From Oleidesulfovibrio sp047973035 (GTDB taxonomy: Bacteria; Desulfobacterota; Desulfovibrionia; Desulfovibrionales; Desulfovibrionaceae), in assembly GCF_047973035.1 (NCBI RefSeq), contig NZ_JBKEBF010000031.1:62001-126000 (forward strand): a stretch of 64,000 nucleotides of DNA, in the 5' to 3' direction. The notes under the pieces were generated by a model. The model did not search any database and had not been told where the DNA came from. It worked only from the letters and a program-made list of their open reading frames with translations. This document shows, in pieces, positions 33,994-42,675 of this stretch. Position numbers and translations under genes: made by a program. Within the stretch, counting starts at the first letter, position 1. Every line of letters begins with the position of its first letter.

Positions 33994-35205
33994 ATGACCA
34001 TTGAAGTGGTTGGCCTTGGCGTAGATGCTGATTCGTTGCCGGAAGATCATAACGACGTTGTTGAAAGTGCACAGGTACTGGTTGGCGGCAAGCGTCAGCT
34101 TGCTCTCTTTGACGATCACCCCGCAGAAAAAGTTCTTATTACCGCACCGCTTGGCGACATATTTGAGCGCATCGGCCAGTACGAAGCTAAAGGCCGGTCT
34201 GTTGTTGTTCTTGCAGACGGCGACCCGCTTTTTTACGGCATCGGGGCTACATTGGTGGATGAATTCGGGCCGGAAGGCGTACACATACTGCCCAATATTA
34301 CATCGTTGCAGGCAGCGGCTGCCCGCGCAAAAGTACCGTGGCAGGGAGTCAAGGTAGTCTCGCTGCATGGTCGCGACGATATGCGCCCGCTTATGCAGGC
34401 TTTGCTGCAAAGCCCGTGGGTATGCGTGCTTACAGACGGTAAAAGCATTCCCTCCAGCATTGCCCAGTGGCTTCTGGACAGGGGCGCAGACTGGTTCTTT
34501 GTATGGGTGTTTGAAAACATGGGCCAGTCGAATGAACACTTTGACCGGTATACCCTGAAAGAAGCTGTCCAGCGCAGCTTCTCGAGCCTGAATACTGTGC
34601 TTATAGAGCGTAGAGGCGGGCCTGAGCGTATTCTGGCACCCGGCATTCCGGATGAAGAACTGGCGACGGAAGGAAAACTGATTACCAAATGGCCTGTGCG
34701 TGCAGCCGGTCTTGCGGCGTTGCGTATCTCGCACGGAATGACGGTGTGGGATCTGGGCGCAGGCAGCGGGGCTGTGGGAATTGAAGCATCATGCCTTGCC
34801 GGAGAAGGTGTTGTCTGGTGCGTAGAGCGCAAGGCATCGCGGGTGGAACATATCCGCACCAACAGACGGCGATTCGGAGCGCTGCAGGTTGAGGTTATGC
34901 ACGGCACCATGCCCGCCTGCCTTACTGATCTGCCGGACCCTGACCGCGTTTTCATCGGCGGCGGGCTGGGCAACGGTGATAAAGTTCTGCGCGAAGCATG
35001 TGCCAGACTAAAACCGGGCGGACGCATTGTAACCCATTGTGTGTTACTGGGATCACTCAACCGTGCGCGGGAACTTTTTGCAGAAATGGGCTGGACATGC
35101 GAAATTACACATGTACAGGCATCTGCGGCTGTTCCCCTTGCGGGCGATTTACGTTTTGATGCCCATAATCCGGTATTCATACTCGCCGCACAGCGGCCGG
35201 AGTAA
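33994..35205 (+). CDS. cbiET: CbiE-CbiT fusion, precorrin-6Y C5,15-methyltransferase (decarboxylating)
   Basis: Bifunctional cobalamin enzyme (CobL type), 403 residues. Residues 1-205 are the CbiE tetrapyrrole methylase (VVGLGVDADSLP, LADGDPLFYGIG, SLHGRDD). Residues 215-400 are CbiT, an SAM-dependent methyltransferase/decarboxylase with DLGAGSGAVGIEAS and FIGGGLGNGDKVL. Ribosome site GGAGG precedes ATG 33994. It follows cbiD by 66 bases and is followed by a periplasmic binding protein and cbiF/cobM on the same strand, so all are probably one operon. Confidence 0.95.
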   Translation: MTIEVVGLGVDADSLPEDHNDVVESAQVLVGGKRQLALFDDHPAEKVLITAPLGDIFERIGQYEAKGRSVVVLADGDPLFYGIGATLVDEFGPEGVHILPNITSLQAAAARAKVPWQGVKVVSLHGRDDMRPLMQALLQSPWVCVLTDGKSIPSSIAQWLLDRGADWFFVWVFENMGQSNEHFDRYTLKEAVQRSFSSLNTVLIERRGGPERILAPGIPDEELATEGKLITKWPVRAAGLAALRISHGMTVWDLGAGSGAVGIEASCLAGEGVVWCVERKASRVEHIRTNRRRFGALQVEVMHGTMPACLTDLPDPDRVFIGGGLGNGDKVLREACARLKPGGRIVTHCVLLGSLNRARELFAEMGWTCEITHVQASAAVPLAGDLRFDAHNPVFILAAQRPE

Positions 35206-35212
35206 CGTGCTC

Positions 35213-36133
35213 ATGCTGTTTTTGCCCGACCAGCCCCCCCGCAACAGCCTGCTGCCAGCAATGCCGAAGACCGGCAGTTGGGTACGGTCCGGCTATTGTA
35301 TCTGCTTTTGCTTTTTTCTGATGCTCTGCACTATGGTGGGTTTTGGTGCGCCTGAAACTTTGCTGGCAGCAGGGGCAGTGCCCAAAGCGCCGGAGCACCC
35401 CGTTAAAATCCTGCCCGCGCCTTCCCACGACAGCACGCCTTTTGTAGTGGCGGTTCCGCCGTATCCTCCGTACACAGAAGCCCGTGACGGCAGTCCGGAA
35501 GGCTTTGCCGTGGATATAGTGAAAATGGCCGCCTACAAAGCAGACATGCGCGTTATTCTGCGCAAAGTCCCCCAAAGCGACGTGTTGCGGCTTCTGCAAA
35601 ACGGCGAAATTGATGCAGCCTTTCCCCTGTACCGCACCCCTTTGCGTGCGGCGCGAGGCACATTTTGTGACACCCCCGTGACCACCAGTGAAACCGTTGC
35701 CATATTCACGCATGACATGCCGCCGTGGCAGTTTGACGGCACCATAGAATCACTTGCCCATGTGCGTATGGGTATTGTAAACGGCCACAGCTACGGTCCG
35801 ATGCTGGACAGAGCACTGGAACAGGGGCTTATACACAGCCTGACTATATTTTCTGACTTTACAGAATGTTACATGGCGCTTCTGGCCGACGGCATAGACA
35901 TCATGCCCATGGATACGCTGATGGCAAAAGAGCTGGCGCGCCGCCACGGCACAAGCGGCAGACTGGTCAATCTGATGTGGATTGAACAAGTTGTTCCGCT
36001 GATACTTTTCGGGCCAGGCAAAAAACAGACAGAGCTTGCCGCCCGATTCTGCAACGGATTAACCACCGTCTGGAAAGACGGAACCTCAAGGCGCATACGG
36101 GGCCTTTTCATTGGTACATATTATGGCGAATAA
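35213..36133 (+). CDS. Periplasmic substrate-binding protein (SBP_bac_3 family) in the cobalamin operon
   Basis: Exported solute-binding protein of about 306 residues. After an N-terminal hydrophobic segment (about 25-47) the mature part has FVVAVPPYPPYTEARDGSPEGFAVDIV, the family-3 entry, followed by LRLLQNGEIDAAFPLYRTP. The second lobe holds VRMGIVNGHSYGPMLDRALEQ and MALLADGIDIMPMDTL. Such proteins bind amino acids or act as sensors; none is a standard cobalamin enzyme. The start is ATG 35213 or GTG 35207, just after the cbiET stop. Its 3' end overlaps the start of cobM, so the position in the operon is not accidental. No transporter partner is encoded next to it. Confidence 0.82.
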   Translation: MLFLPDQPPRNSLLPAMPKTGSWVRSGYCICFCFFLMLCTMVGFGAPETLLAAGAVPKAPEHPVKILPAPSHDSTPFVVAVPPYPPYTEARDGSPEGFAVDIVKMAAYKADMRVILRKVPQSDVLRLLQNGEIDAAFPLYRTPLRAARGTFCDTPVTTSETVAIFTHDMPPWQFDGTIESLAHVRMGIVNGHSYGPMLDRALEQGLIHSLTIFSDFTECYMALLADGIDIMPMDTLMAKELARRHGTSGRLVNLMWIEQVVPLILFGPGKKQTELAARFCNGLTTVWKDGTSRRIRGLFIGTYYGE

Positions 36134-36950
36134 CGCGGCCTCACATTCTGACGAGCCTAAGGTATGGTTTATCGGCGCAGGTCCGGGCGATCCGGAACTG
36201 ATTACAGTCAAAGGACAGCGACTTATTTCTCAGGCTGACCTTGTCCTTTATGCAGGCTCTCTTGTTCCGCCCGAGGTCATCGCATGCGCCCGTGACGGTG
36301 CACAGGTTGCCGACAGCGCCCCGCTTAATCTGCAGGAAACCCACAATCTGATGATGCAAACGGTACGGGCCGGCGGCATGGTTGCACGGGTGCATACCGG
36401 CGACCCGTCGCTTTATGGTGCCATACGTGAGCAAATGGCGTTGCTTGATCTTGAAAACGTGCGCTACGCGGTTGTTCCCGGTGTTACTTCTGCCTTTGCC
36501 GCCGCAGCTGCGGCCAATGTTTCGCTGACGCTGCCGGAAATCACCCAGTCGTTCATCATTACCCGCGTTGAAGGTCGCACCCCTGTGCCCGAGGCGGAAA
36601 AACTGCGCAATATGGCAAAGCGCGGTGCCGCCATGGCAATCTACCTTTCCGCTTCTCTGCCCGAAACCATCACCGAAGAACTTCGTGCCGGCGGTCTGGG
36701 CGATGATACCCGCATCATTGCAGCCTACCGCGTGGGCTGGCCTCAGCAGCGCATCATTGAATGCACGCTTGGCACACTTACCGACACCGTACGGAATGAA
36801 AAACTGCAAAGACAGACGGTCTTTCTTGTCCTGCCCGGCAATTCCATGCATAGTAATACACAGTCTGAATCAGAGGCTGCGCACGACCAGCCGCAATCAA
36901 AGCTGTATGACGCATCATTCACGCACGGGTGGCGAAAAGCAAAAGCATAA
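36123..36950 (+). CDS. cobM: Precorrin-4/cobalt-precorrin-4 C11-methyltransferase
   Basis: Tetrapyrrole methylase of cobalamin synthesis, 275 residues, ortholog of CbiF/CobM. The first strand has VWFIGAGPGDPELITVKG, then DLVLYAGSLVPPEV, HTGDPSLYGAIREQM and VVPGVTSAFAAAAAANVSLTLPE, all family signatures; near the end AYRVGWPQQRIIECTL. ATG 36123 lies inside the upstream gene; ATG 36111 is four codons earlier in the same frame. A C-terminal tail of about 30 polar residues extends beyond the usual domain. Confidence 0.93.
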   Translation: MANNAASHSDEPKVWFIGAGPGDPELITVKGQRLISQADLVLYAGSLVPPEVIACARDGAQVADSAPLNLQETHNLMMQTVRAGGMVARVHTGDPSLYGAIREQMALLDLENVRYAVVPGVTSAFAAAAAANVSLTLPEITQSFIITRVEGRTPVPEAEKLRNMAKRGAAMAIYLSASLPETITEELRAGGLGDDTRIIAAYRVGWPQQRIIECTLGTLTDTVRNEKLQRQTVFLVLPGNSMHSNTQSESEAAHDQPQSKLYDASFTHGWRKAKA

Positions 36951-37107
36951 CGCACTGCGAAAAACGGAACGTGCTGAATATTTTTTGTCAGCCGGAGCCT
37001 TTCCTGAACGGGTTTGAATGGTCCCCCCTTTTGCCTGATTTCTGTCCGGTCATGCCTGCTCTCTCAGACCATGAAGCGTAACTGAATCAACGACACAAAA
37101 GAAAGAC

Positions 37108-37190
37108 GCTGTGTTCACACAGCCTATGGCTGAATTGCGGAGGGGTACCGTGCACCTCTGCCACACCACGCAAGATAGCCGGAAACGAGC
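37108..37190 (+). other. Structured leader upstream of the ferredoxin-like gene
   Basis: The 260-base gap after cobM contains GCTGTG-TTCA-CACAGC (37108-37123), AGCC-TAT-GGCT (overlapping it) and AGCCGGAAACGAGC at 37177-37190. The last element resembles a damaged B12 box, but the other cobalamin riboswitch blocks are not visible. Confidence 0.25.
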
Positions 37191-37210
37191 AAAAGCTGTG
37201 AGAAAGCACC

Positions 37211-38176
37211 ATGCTGCGCCGCGTTTTCGAATACTTCATTTCGCCATCCACCAGAGCTTTCTGGCGTGAATCACGCCGGAGCGGACAGTCTTTTGCAGAA
37301 TTTCTGCACGGCTACATTTATCTGCGCTGGCCGTATTTTTATATTTCAGTGGGCAAAGGTACACACCCGTTATCCAGATGGCTGACAGAGCCTCTTTCGC
37401 ATATTGCCAACAAACTGGGCCTGTGGCGCGAAGATTCGCCTCAGCGCGGCTCCGGCGGCTTTGCTGATACGTACCACGGCAAAGCCATGCGCCCTGAATC
37501 GACCCGAAAGCTCCTCAGCGTAGGCAGACGTATTGAAGTGCCGGATCTGGAAACGGTCATTCCTTACTCCATGGCGCGGGCAATTATTCTGCAGCACCCC
37601 GAGCACATAGCCCTGTTGCAATGTCCCTGCCGCATGGCTGAAGAGTCACCCTGCACTCCTGTTGATGTATGCCTGATAGTGGGCGAACCGTTCAGCAGCT
37701 TTATACTCGAACATCATGCCGACAAAGCACGGCGCATCACGCCCGAACAAGCCATAGAAGTAGTCAGACAGGAAAACAGGCGCGGTCACGTATCCCATGC
37801 TTTCTTTAAAGAAGCCCTGCTTGGCAGATACTACGCCATCTGCAACTGCTGTGCATGTTGCTGCGGAGCCATGCGCGCCCACTTCAACGGAATCCCCATG
37901 CTTGCGCCGTCTGGCTATCTGGCGCAGGTAAACACAGACGCATGCACCGGTTGCGGACTATGCGAAAAGAAATGTCAATTCCGCGCCATCCATGTGCAGC
38001 AAGGTTCCGCTGCTGTCAGTAAAAGCAGTTGCATGGGATGCGGGATATGCGAGCAGCTATGCCCTTCCAAGGCCGTACATCTTGTCCGCTGCCCTGAAAA
38101 AGGAACGCCGCTGGAAATTGATGAAATTCTTTCCGCAACCGGACGGAGCAGCAAACATGCACACACGCAGCGATAA
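37211..38176 (+). CDS. 4Fe-4S ferredoxin-type protein with extra cysteine motifs
   Basis: A 321-residue iron-sulfur protein. The C-terminal part has two clear [4Fe-4S] motifs, CTGCGLCEKKCQ and CMGCGICEQLCP (about 238-290). Upstream are CPCRMAEESPCTPVDVC (about 138-154) and CNCCACCCG (about 214-222), which may hold a further cluster. No signal peptide or transmembrane helix is seen in the first 60 aromatic-rich residues. It is downstream of the cobalamin genes but separated by 260 bases. Comparable proteins occur in anaerobes as soluble electron carriers; the partner is unknown. Confidence 0.85.
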   Translation: MLRRVFEYFISPSTRAFWRESRRSGQSFAEFLHGYIYLRWPYFYISVGKGTHPLSRWLTEPLSHIANKLGLWREDSPQRGSGGFADTYHGKAMRPESTRKLLSVGRRIEVPDLETVIPYSMARAIILQHPEHIALLQCPCRMAEESPCTPVDVCLIVGEPFSSFILEHHADKARRITPEQAIEVVRQENRRGHVSHAFFKEALLGRYYAICNCCACCCGAMRAHFNGIPMLAPSGYLAQVNTDACTGCGLCEKKCQFRAIHVQQGSAAVSKSSCMGCGICEQLCPSKAVHLVRCPEKGTPLEIDEILSATGRSSKHAHTQR

Positions 38177-38540
38177 GTAAAATCAGGCATATTCTTTTAG
38201 CCGGAGCAGCACCGATTGCGGCCTATTCCCCTGCGATAGTACAAAAAATCACAGGGTGGTCATCATCGCCTATTGCCAACGATGTACAGAACGGCCAAGG
38301 CACATAATCGCAGGAACTTTCACTGTAGACATCCATAAGGTAACGTCTGCCGTAATCAACGGACCTGCCCGGACCCAAAGTGCAACATTCCAGCAAAAGC
38401 CTTTAACAGAATAAGTCCCATCGCTCCGGTAACGAGCAGTGCGGCTTGTTTTATTTTTGTCAGAACTTCCTGACAATGCTGAGTACAGAATTCAATCCGC
38501 CCGTGTAATGCAAACGGACGGCAGCCTGAGCAGGTTGCAG
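38177..38540. other. Intergenic region with one possible small minus-strand frame
   Basis: A minus-strand frame open from about 38402 to the stop at 38223 reads ECCTLGPGRSVDYGRRYLMD and continues SSCDYVPWPFCTSLAIGDDD. Composition looks protein-like, but there is no ATG with ribosome site; a TTG or CTG near 38395 would be needed. A different frame just upstream (EVLTKIKQAALLVTGAMGL) is also open, so this could be a remnant or a frameshifted small gene. Confidence 0.25.
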
Positions 38541-38732
38541 CTATTTACTTTCATTCCAATGACCACAGTTTTCACAGGCGAATCCGGCAGAAGAATACGT
38601 TCCTTCTTCTTCAAACACGGAAACTTCATTCTCATGCCCGCAGTTTTCACACGGAATCAGAGCCAGTTCTGTATCCGGATTAAAAGCATACTCTTCACCG
38701 CCAAGAGTAACTTCGCCACTGTATTCTTCCAT
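38541..38732 (-). CDS. Small zinc-ribbon protein, 63 residues
   Basis: ATG 38732 is preceded by AAAGGAGG at ideal spacing, which fixes the start. The protein has two identical knuckles, CENCGHENEV and CENCGHWNES, about 24 residues apart, so the four Cys probably bind zinc or form a rubredoxin-like site. The N-terminal half is acidic (GEVTLGGEEYAFNPDTEL). It is divergently placed from the DUF2318 gene 266 bases away. Function unknown. Confidence 0.8.
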   Translation of the reverse strand: MEEYSGEVTLGGEEYAFNPDTELALIPCENCGHENEVSVFEEEGTYSSAGFACENCGHWNESK

Positions 38733-38998
38733 GTTGCAGCCTCCTTTATTTGCTGGCGCAGACACGGGTAGCGTCTGCGCGCATACCAGAAATTGTCTGA
38801 CATGTACCATGCCTGCCGTTTTACGTGCAACAAGTGGCGTGGTACAGCGTATTTTAATGGTGCGCTGACAGTCTGAGATTACAGCCTGACTTTTCACCCT
38901 CACAACACACTGACATCATGCTCTTTATTTCATGCTTGCAAAGTATGAAATAAATTCGTACCAAATTAATCCGAATTATTGAAAGACGGAGGAATCCC

Positions 38999-39448
38999 AT
39001 GAGAAGAGTTATTACTACCATCGCAGCTCTTGTGCTGGTTTCCATTGTCCCTCTTACCGCCAAGGCATTCTTCGGCTTTGGCAAATATACTGACGTCACA
39101 CCAAAAGATAACATTATCAGCATTCCAGTTTCTGACGTAAGTGACGGAGATGCCCATTTTTTCAGTATGGAAAGCAAAGGCCGTGAAATCCGTTTTTTTA
39201 TCCTGAAAAGCGATGACGGCACATTACGTGCCGCGTTTGACGCCTGTGATGTCTGCTTCAGAGAACGCAAAGGCTATGAGCAGGAAGGCGAATGGATGAA
39301 GTGCGTTAACTGCGGCCAGAAATTCCATAGTTCGCGCATCAATGTGGTTTCCGGAGGCTGCAACCCTGCCCCGCTCAAACGCGAAGTTCAGGGCGACGTA
39401 CTTGTTATCCGTGCTTATGACGTGCTTCAGGGCGCACGCTTCTTCTAG
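38999..39448 (+). CDS. DUF2318 periplasmic metal-binding protein of an iron uptake module
   Basis: Exported 149-residue protein with signal peptide (1-23, cleaved near AKAFF). The DUF2318 signature cysteines are present: FDACDVCFRERKGYEQEG, then KCVNCGQKFHSS and GGCNPAPL. In Campylobacter and some E. coli, DUF2318 proteins work with FtsX-type permeases, an ATPase and an iron permease in ferrous/ferric iron uptake. Here the permease and ATPase genes follow directly, three bases after its stop, so the three form one module. ATG 38999 follows GGAGG. Confidence 0.88.
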   Translation: MRRVITTIAALVLVSIVPLTAKAFFGFGKYTDVTPKDNIISIPVSDVSDGDAHFFSMESKGREIRFFILKSDDGTLRAAFDACDVCFRERKGYEQEGEWMKCVNCGQKFHSSRINVVSGGCNPAPLKREVQGDVLVIRAYDVLQGARFF

Positions 39449-39451
39449 CCT

Positions 39452-40909
39452 ATGAATATTTTTACCATTCCGTGGCGGTATAGCCGCAAAAAGTGGCCTC
39501 GCACCTTGCTGCTGCTTGCAGTATTCACGCTGGGAGTTGTGTCCATTGTAGCTTTGCAGCAGGTTTCACGCGTGGTGGGGGATAATCTGGAGCGCAAGCT
39601 GACCAGTTTTGGTGCCAATATTCTTATCACCCCGAAGCAGGAGACGCTGTCTATCACCTACGGGGGCTTTTCCATGGGCAATATGCTTATGGAAAAAGAA
39701 TACATCAATCTTGATTCTGCGCTTGCCTCAATCGACGGTATCGCCTTGCGCCCCAACATCAGCCTGACAGCCCCAAAGCTTGTCGCCATGGCTCATGTAG
39801 ATGCAGCCGCCATAACCCGCCCTGCGGATACTTCATCAAAAGAATCGGCAGAGGGCGCGGCAACGGCCGCACAGCAAATAGCGCAGATGCAGGCGCAAGA
39901 GCATGAAGGGCATAAAGGTAATCACGCCGGAATGCAGAGTGTCCCTGCTATGCACAGCATCCCGCAAACCACCACCCCGCCGCCTGTATCGGGTATGCTC
40001 AACATCGGGGTGATAGGGGTAAACTGGGCACAGGAGACCGCACTCAAAAGCTACTGGGTTCTGGCAACCGGTGAGTGGGCAATGCTTCCTGCTGCCCCCC
40101 CTGATGCCATGGGTTCCGGTCAGGCAATGGCCGCACAACCTAAGGCTCCGGTACAGACCGGAAAAGTACAGTCCGACAACACACAGTCCGGCAAAGTGCT
40201 TGCCGGAAGCGCTCTGGCAGCAAAGCTCCATCTTGTTCCGGGATCACGTATTCCGTTGGGCAACGAACATGTGACTGTTTCCGGCATACTGCGCGAAACA
40301 GGCACAGACGATGACAATGTGCTGCTGGCAGACATAACCACGCTGCAAAACGCCTTCGGCCTGCAAGGCAAGGCCAGCTTTATGGAAATCGCAGCCCTGT
40401 GCGCAGGCTGCCCCATCGAGGATATTGTCCACCAGCTGGCTACAGCCTTGCCGGAAACAGAAGTCAAAGCTCTGCGCAATATCGTAGAGCAGCGCATGTT
40501 TTCCGTTCACTTTGTACAGCGGCTCATCCTTACCGTAAGCGTTGTCATACTGCTTACAGCGTGTGCCATGGTTGCGGTATCCATGCTGTCCGCTGTTAAC
40601 GAGCGTAAAAAAGAAATCGGAATTCTGCGGTCTGTAGGATTCTCGCGCGGTCGAGTGTTTGCCATCTTCTGTGCAGAAGCAACAGGCATCGGGCTTGTGG
40701 CGGGACTTATCGGTTATATGGCAGGGCATATACTGTCTCTGGAAATAGTGCGCCTGCTGGAAATGGCAGATGGCGCACTGCCTGCATTCAGCCCCGTGGC
40801 CATGCTTATCACCTGCCTGATGATTGTCTGCGTCAGCGTTGTTTCTGCTCTTTTCCCCGCGTGGAAGGCATCACGCATTGAACCCGCCAGCGTGCTGGTG
40901 GCGCTGTAG
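39452..40909 (+). CDS. FtsX-type ABC permease with His/Met-rich insertion
   Basis: Inner-membrane permease of 485 residues with one N-terminal helix (17-38), a periplasmic domain, and three C-terminal helices (about 352-378, 405-428, 447-470) including the coupling segment NERKKEIGILRSVGFSR. The periplasmic domain is longer than usual. Residues about 120-180 form a low-complexity insert with EHEGHKGNHAGMQ and AMHSIP, a likely metal-binding stretch, and a second polar insert lies at about 215-250. It follows the DUF2318 gene and precedes the ATPase, as in Fet-type systems; a transported metal, probably iron, is inferred. Confidence 0.88.
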   Translation: MNIFTIPWRYSRKKWPRTLLLLAVFTLGVVSIVALQQVSRVVGDNLERKLTSFGANILITPKQETLSITYGGFSMGNMLMEKEYINLDSALASIDGIALRPNISLTAPKLVAMAHVDAAAITRPADTSSKESAEGAATAAQQIAQMQAQEHEGHKGNHAGMQSVPAMHSIPQTTTPPPVSGMLNIGVIGVNWAQETALKSYWVLATGEWAMLPAAPPDAMGSGQAMAAQPKAPVQTGKVQSDNTQSGKVLAGSALAAKLHLVPGSRIPLGNEHVTVSGILRETGTDDDNVLLADITTLQNAFGLQGKASFMEIAALCAGCPIEDIVHQLATALPETEVKALRNIVEQRMFSVHFVQRLILTVSVVILLTACAMVAVSMLSAVNERKKEIGILRSVGFSRGRVFAIFCAEATGIGLVAGLIGYMAGHILSLEIVRLLEMADGALPAFSPVAMLITCLMIVCVSVVSALFPAWKASRIEPASVLVAL

Positions 40910-40931
40910 CCCGCATGGACAGAGGTACCTT

Positions 40932-41597
40932 ATGCTTGAAGCAATCAACATCATAAAATCCTACGATACCGGCGGCGCGGCAGCGCAAGTGCTGCGGAAT
41001 GTCTCTCTTACGGTGGAAGAAGGCGAATTCGTATCAGTGGTGGGGCGTTCCGGTTCCGGCAAAACAACCCTGCTCAGCGTGCTGTCTTCGCTTACCCGTG
41101 CAGACTCCGGCATTGTGCGCTTTAACGGCAACATTATCGACCATGCCAGAGAACGCGACCTCAACCGCCTGCGGCAAAGCGAGTTTGCCATCATATTCCA
41201 GTTTCACCACCTTATGCCCTATATGACTGCGCTGGAAAACGTGCTGCTGCCCAGCATGCACGGCATTACACCGGTCAACGGGCAGGACAGAGCAAACGCC
41301 CTTGCCGCACTTGAACGTGTAGGGCTGGCAGGTAAGGAACATAAACTGCCGGGCGCCCTTTCCGGTGGCGAACAACAACGTGTGGCCATTGCCCGTGCAC
41401 TTGCACGCAAAGCAAGCGTGCTGTTTGCAGATGAACCCACCGGAAGTCTGGACGCTGCCACGGGCGATTCCATCATCAACCTTATTAGCGACCTGCATAA
41501 AGACGGCCTGACCGTAGTCATGGTTACTCACAACCCCGAATATGCGGCGGCTGCATCGCGCACTGTCACCATGCATGACGGACAGATTGTAAGCTGA
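40932..41597 (+). CDS. ABC transporter ATP-binding protein of the DUF2318 module
   Basis: ATPase of 221 residues, MacB/LolD branch. Walker A GRSGSGKTT lies near residue 40, Q-loop IIFQFHHLMPYMT near 86, signature LSGGEQQR near 145, Walker B VLFADEPTGSLD near 164, and the switch in VVMVTHNPEY. The start ATG 40932 follows AGAGGT and begins the normal family N-terminus MLEAINIIKSY; the longer frame from 40824 overlaps the permease by 85 bases and is unlikely. It ends a three-gene operon. Confidence 0.92.
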   Translation: MLEAINIIKSYDTGGAAAQVLRNVSLTVEEGEFVSVVGRSGSGKTTLLSVLSSLTRADSGIVRFNGNIIDHARERDLNRLRQSEFAIIFQFHHLMPYMTALENVLLPSMHGITPVNGQDRANALAALERVGLAGKEHKLPGALSGGEQQRVAIARALARKASVLFADEPTGSLDAATGDSIINLISDLHKDGLTVVMVTHNPEYAAAASRTVTMHDGQIVS

Positions 41598-41623
41598 CAC
41601 GGCCTTCACTCAGGCTACATATA

Positions 41624-41660
41624 AAAAGCCGCCGTGCCCGTGGGGGGAACGGCGGCTTTT
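41624..41660. terminator. Bidirectional terminator
   Basis: AAAAGCCGCCGT pairs with ACGGCGGCTTTT (12 bp) between the convergent ATPase and mqnD genes. Confidence 0.9.
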
Positions 41661-41679
41661 CTGTTTTTATAACATCCCG

Positions 41680-42513
41680 CTAGCCTTCTATAAACATAGG
41701 AGCATCCGGCAGCGTAAGACCGGCAACTTCAGCACCTTTGGTTATAAGCGTACGGATAGCTTCCATGCCTTCGGCACCCAGCGACATGGAATAATCGTTT
41801 ACAAAGGTGGCTATATGACTGTCGATGACAGCATCATCCATTTCCTGCGCATGGTTGCGGATATACTCACGAAGCACTTCAGGGTGCTTCCACGCAAACT
41901 CAAGGCTTTGCCGGATGGCTTTTTCCACCTGCAACGCCACTTCCGGCCCGAGGCTGCGCTTTACCGCAATTCCGCCCAAAGGCAACGGCATTCCGGTGGA
42001 GCTTTCCCACCATGCGCCAAGGTCCAGCAGCTTCACCAGCCCGTGCGCCTCATACGTAAAACGCCCTTCGTGTATCACAACACCTGCGTCCACCTTACCG
42101 CCGGCAACAGCCGGCATAACTTCGTCAAAAACCATTTCCGGTCTCGGACCGTTATGCATACCGTGCAACGACAGCAACAGATTCGCTGTAGTCATGCGCC
42201 CGGGAATGGCAATGGTACTTTCTGCCAGAGACTCCAGCGGCACATCCTTGCGCGCCACCAGCACAGGGCCGCAACCGCGCCCCAGCGCTCCGCCGGCCCG
42301 CAGCAGAATGTAGTTTTCCAGAACCAGCGGCATGGCTGCGATGGAAAGCTTGGTGATGTCCAGCGTTGCCTGTGCGGCGTGGGCGTTCAGTTCTTCCACA
42401 TCAGCCAGTTTTACACAGTATTCGTGCGGCAGCGGGATAAGCTTCTGCACGAGGGCGCCAAAAATAAAGGTATCGTTGGGACAGGGCGAAATGCCCATGC
42501 TGTATTGTTGCAT
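41680..42513 (-). CDS. mqnD: 1,4-dihydroxy-6-naphthoate synthase
   Basis: Fourth enzyme of the futalosine route to menaquinone; it converts cyclic dehypoxanthine futalosine to 1,4-dihydroxy-6-naphthoate. The 277-residue product has a periplasmic-binding-protein fold without a signal peptide. Family hallmarks are GISPCPNDTFIFGAL at the N-terminus, ITKLSIAAMP, GRMTTANLLL, FDEVMPAVAGGKVDAGVVIHEGRFTY and MPLPLGGIAVKR. It is divergent from mqnE-mqnC-mqnA, with only 162 bases between starts. Confidence 0.95.
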   Translation of the reverse strand: MQQYSMGISPCPNDTFIFGALVQKLIPLPHEYCVKLADVEELNAHAAQATLDITKLSIAAMPLVLENYILLRAGGALGRGCGPVLVARKDVPLESLAESTIAIPGRMTTANLLLSLHGMHNGPRPEMVFDEVMPAVAGGKVDAGVVIHEGRFTYEAHGLVKLLDLGAWWESSTGMPLPLGGIAVKRSLGPEVALQVEKAIRQSLEFAWKHPEVLREYIRNHAQEMDDAVIDSHIATFVNDYSMSLGAEGMEAIRTLITKGAEVAGLTLPDAPMFIEG

Positions 42514-42583
42514 GTATATCTCCGATAAAATAGCCGTCGCAGTATGTACTACCTATGCATATTTCGTAAAGCTCAGCCAATGG

Positions 42584-42612
42584 TTGACACCGCGCCTTTG
42601 CAGACCGATACT
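42584..42612 (+). promoter_or_regulatory. Sigma-70 promoter of the mqnECA operon
   Basis: A perfect TTGACA at 42584-42589 and GATACT at 42607-42612, 17 bases apart. It lies within the longer upstream frame and so supports the start at 42676. Confidence 0.55.
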
Positions 42613-42675
42613 CACCGCCCTGCGGCCATGCGGATGAAGTCATCCCGTGCACCGGCCGCAATGACGGAGGAAACC

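Noticed and set aside
37140..37200. Possible c-di-GMP (GEMM) riboswitch from CACGCAAGATAGCCGG
   Set aside because: The essential GCAAA block and the receptor stem are missing; only a chance resemblance to the ACGCAAAGCC box remains.
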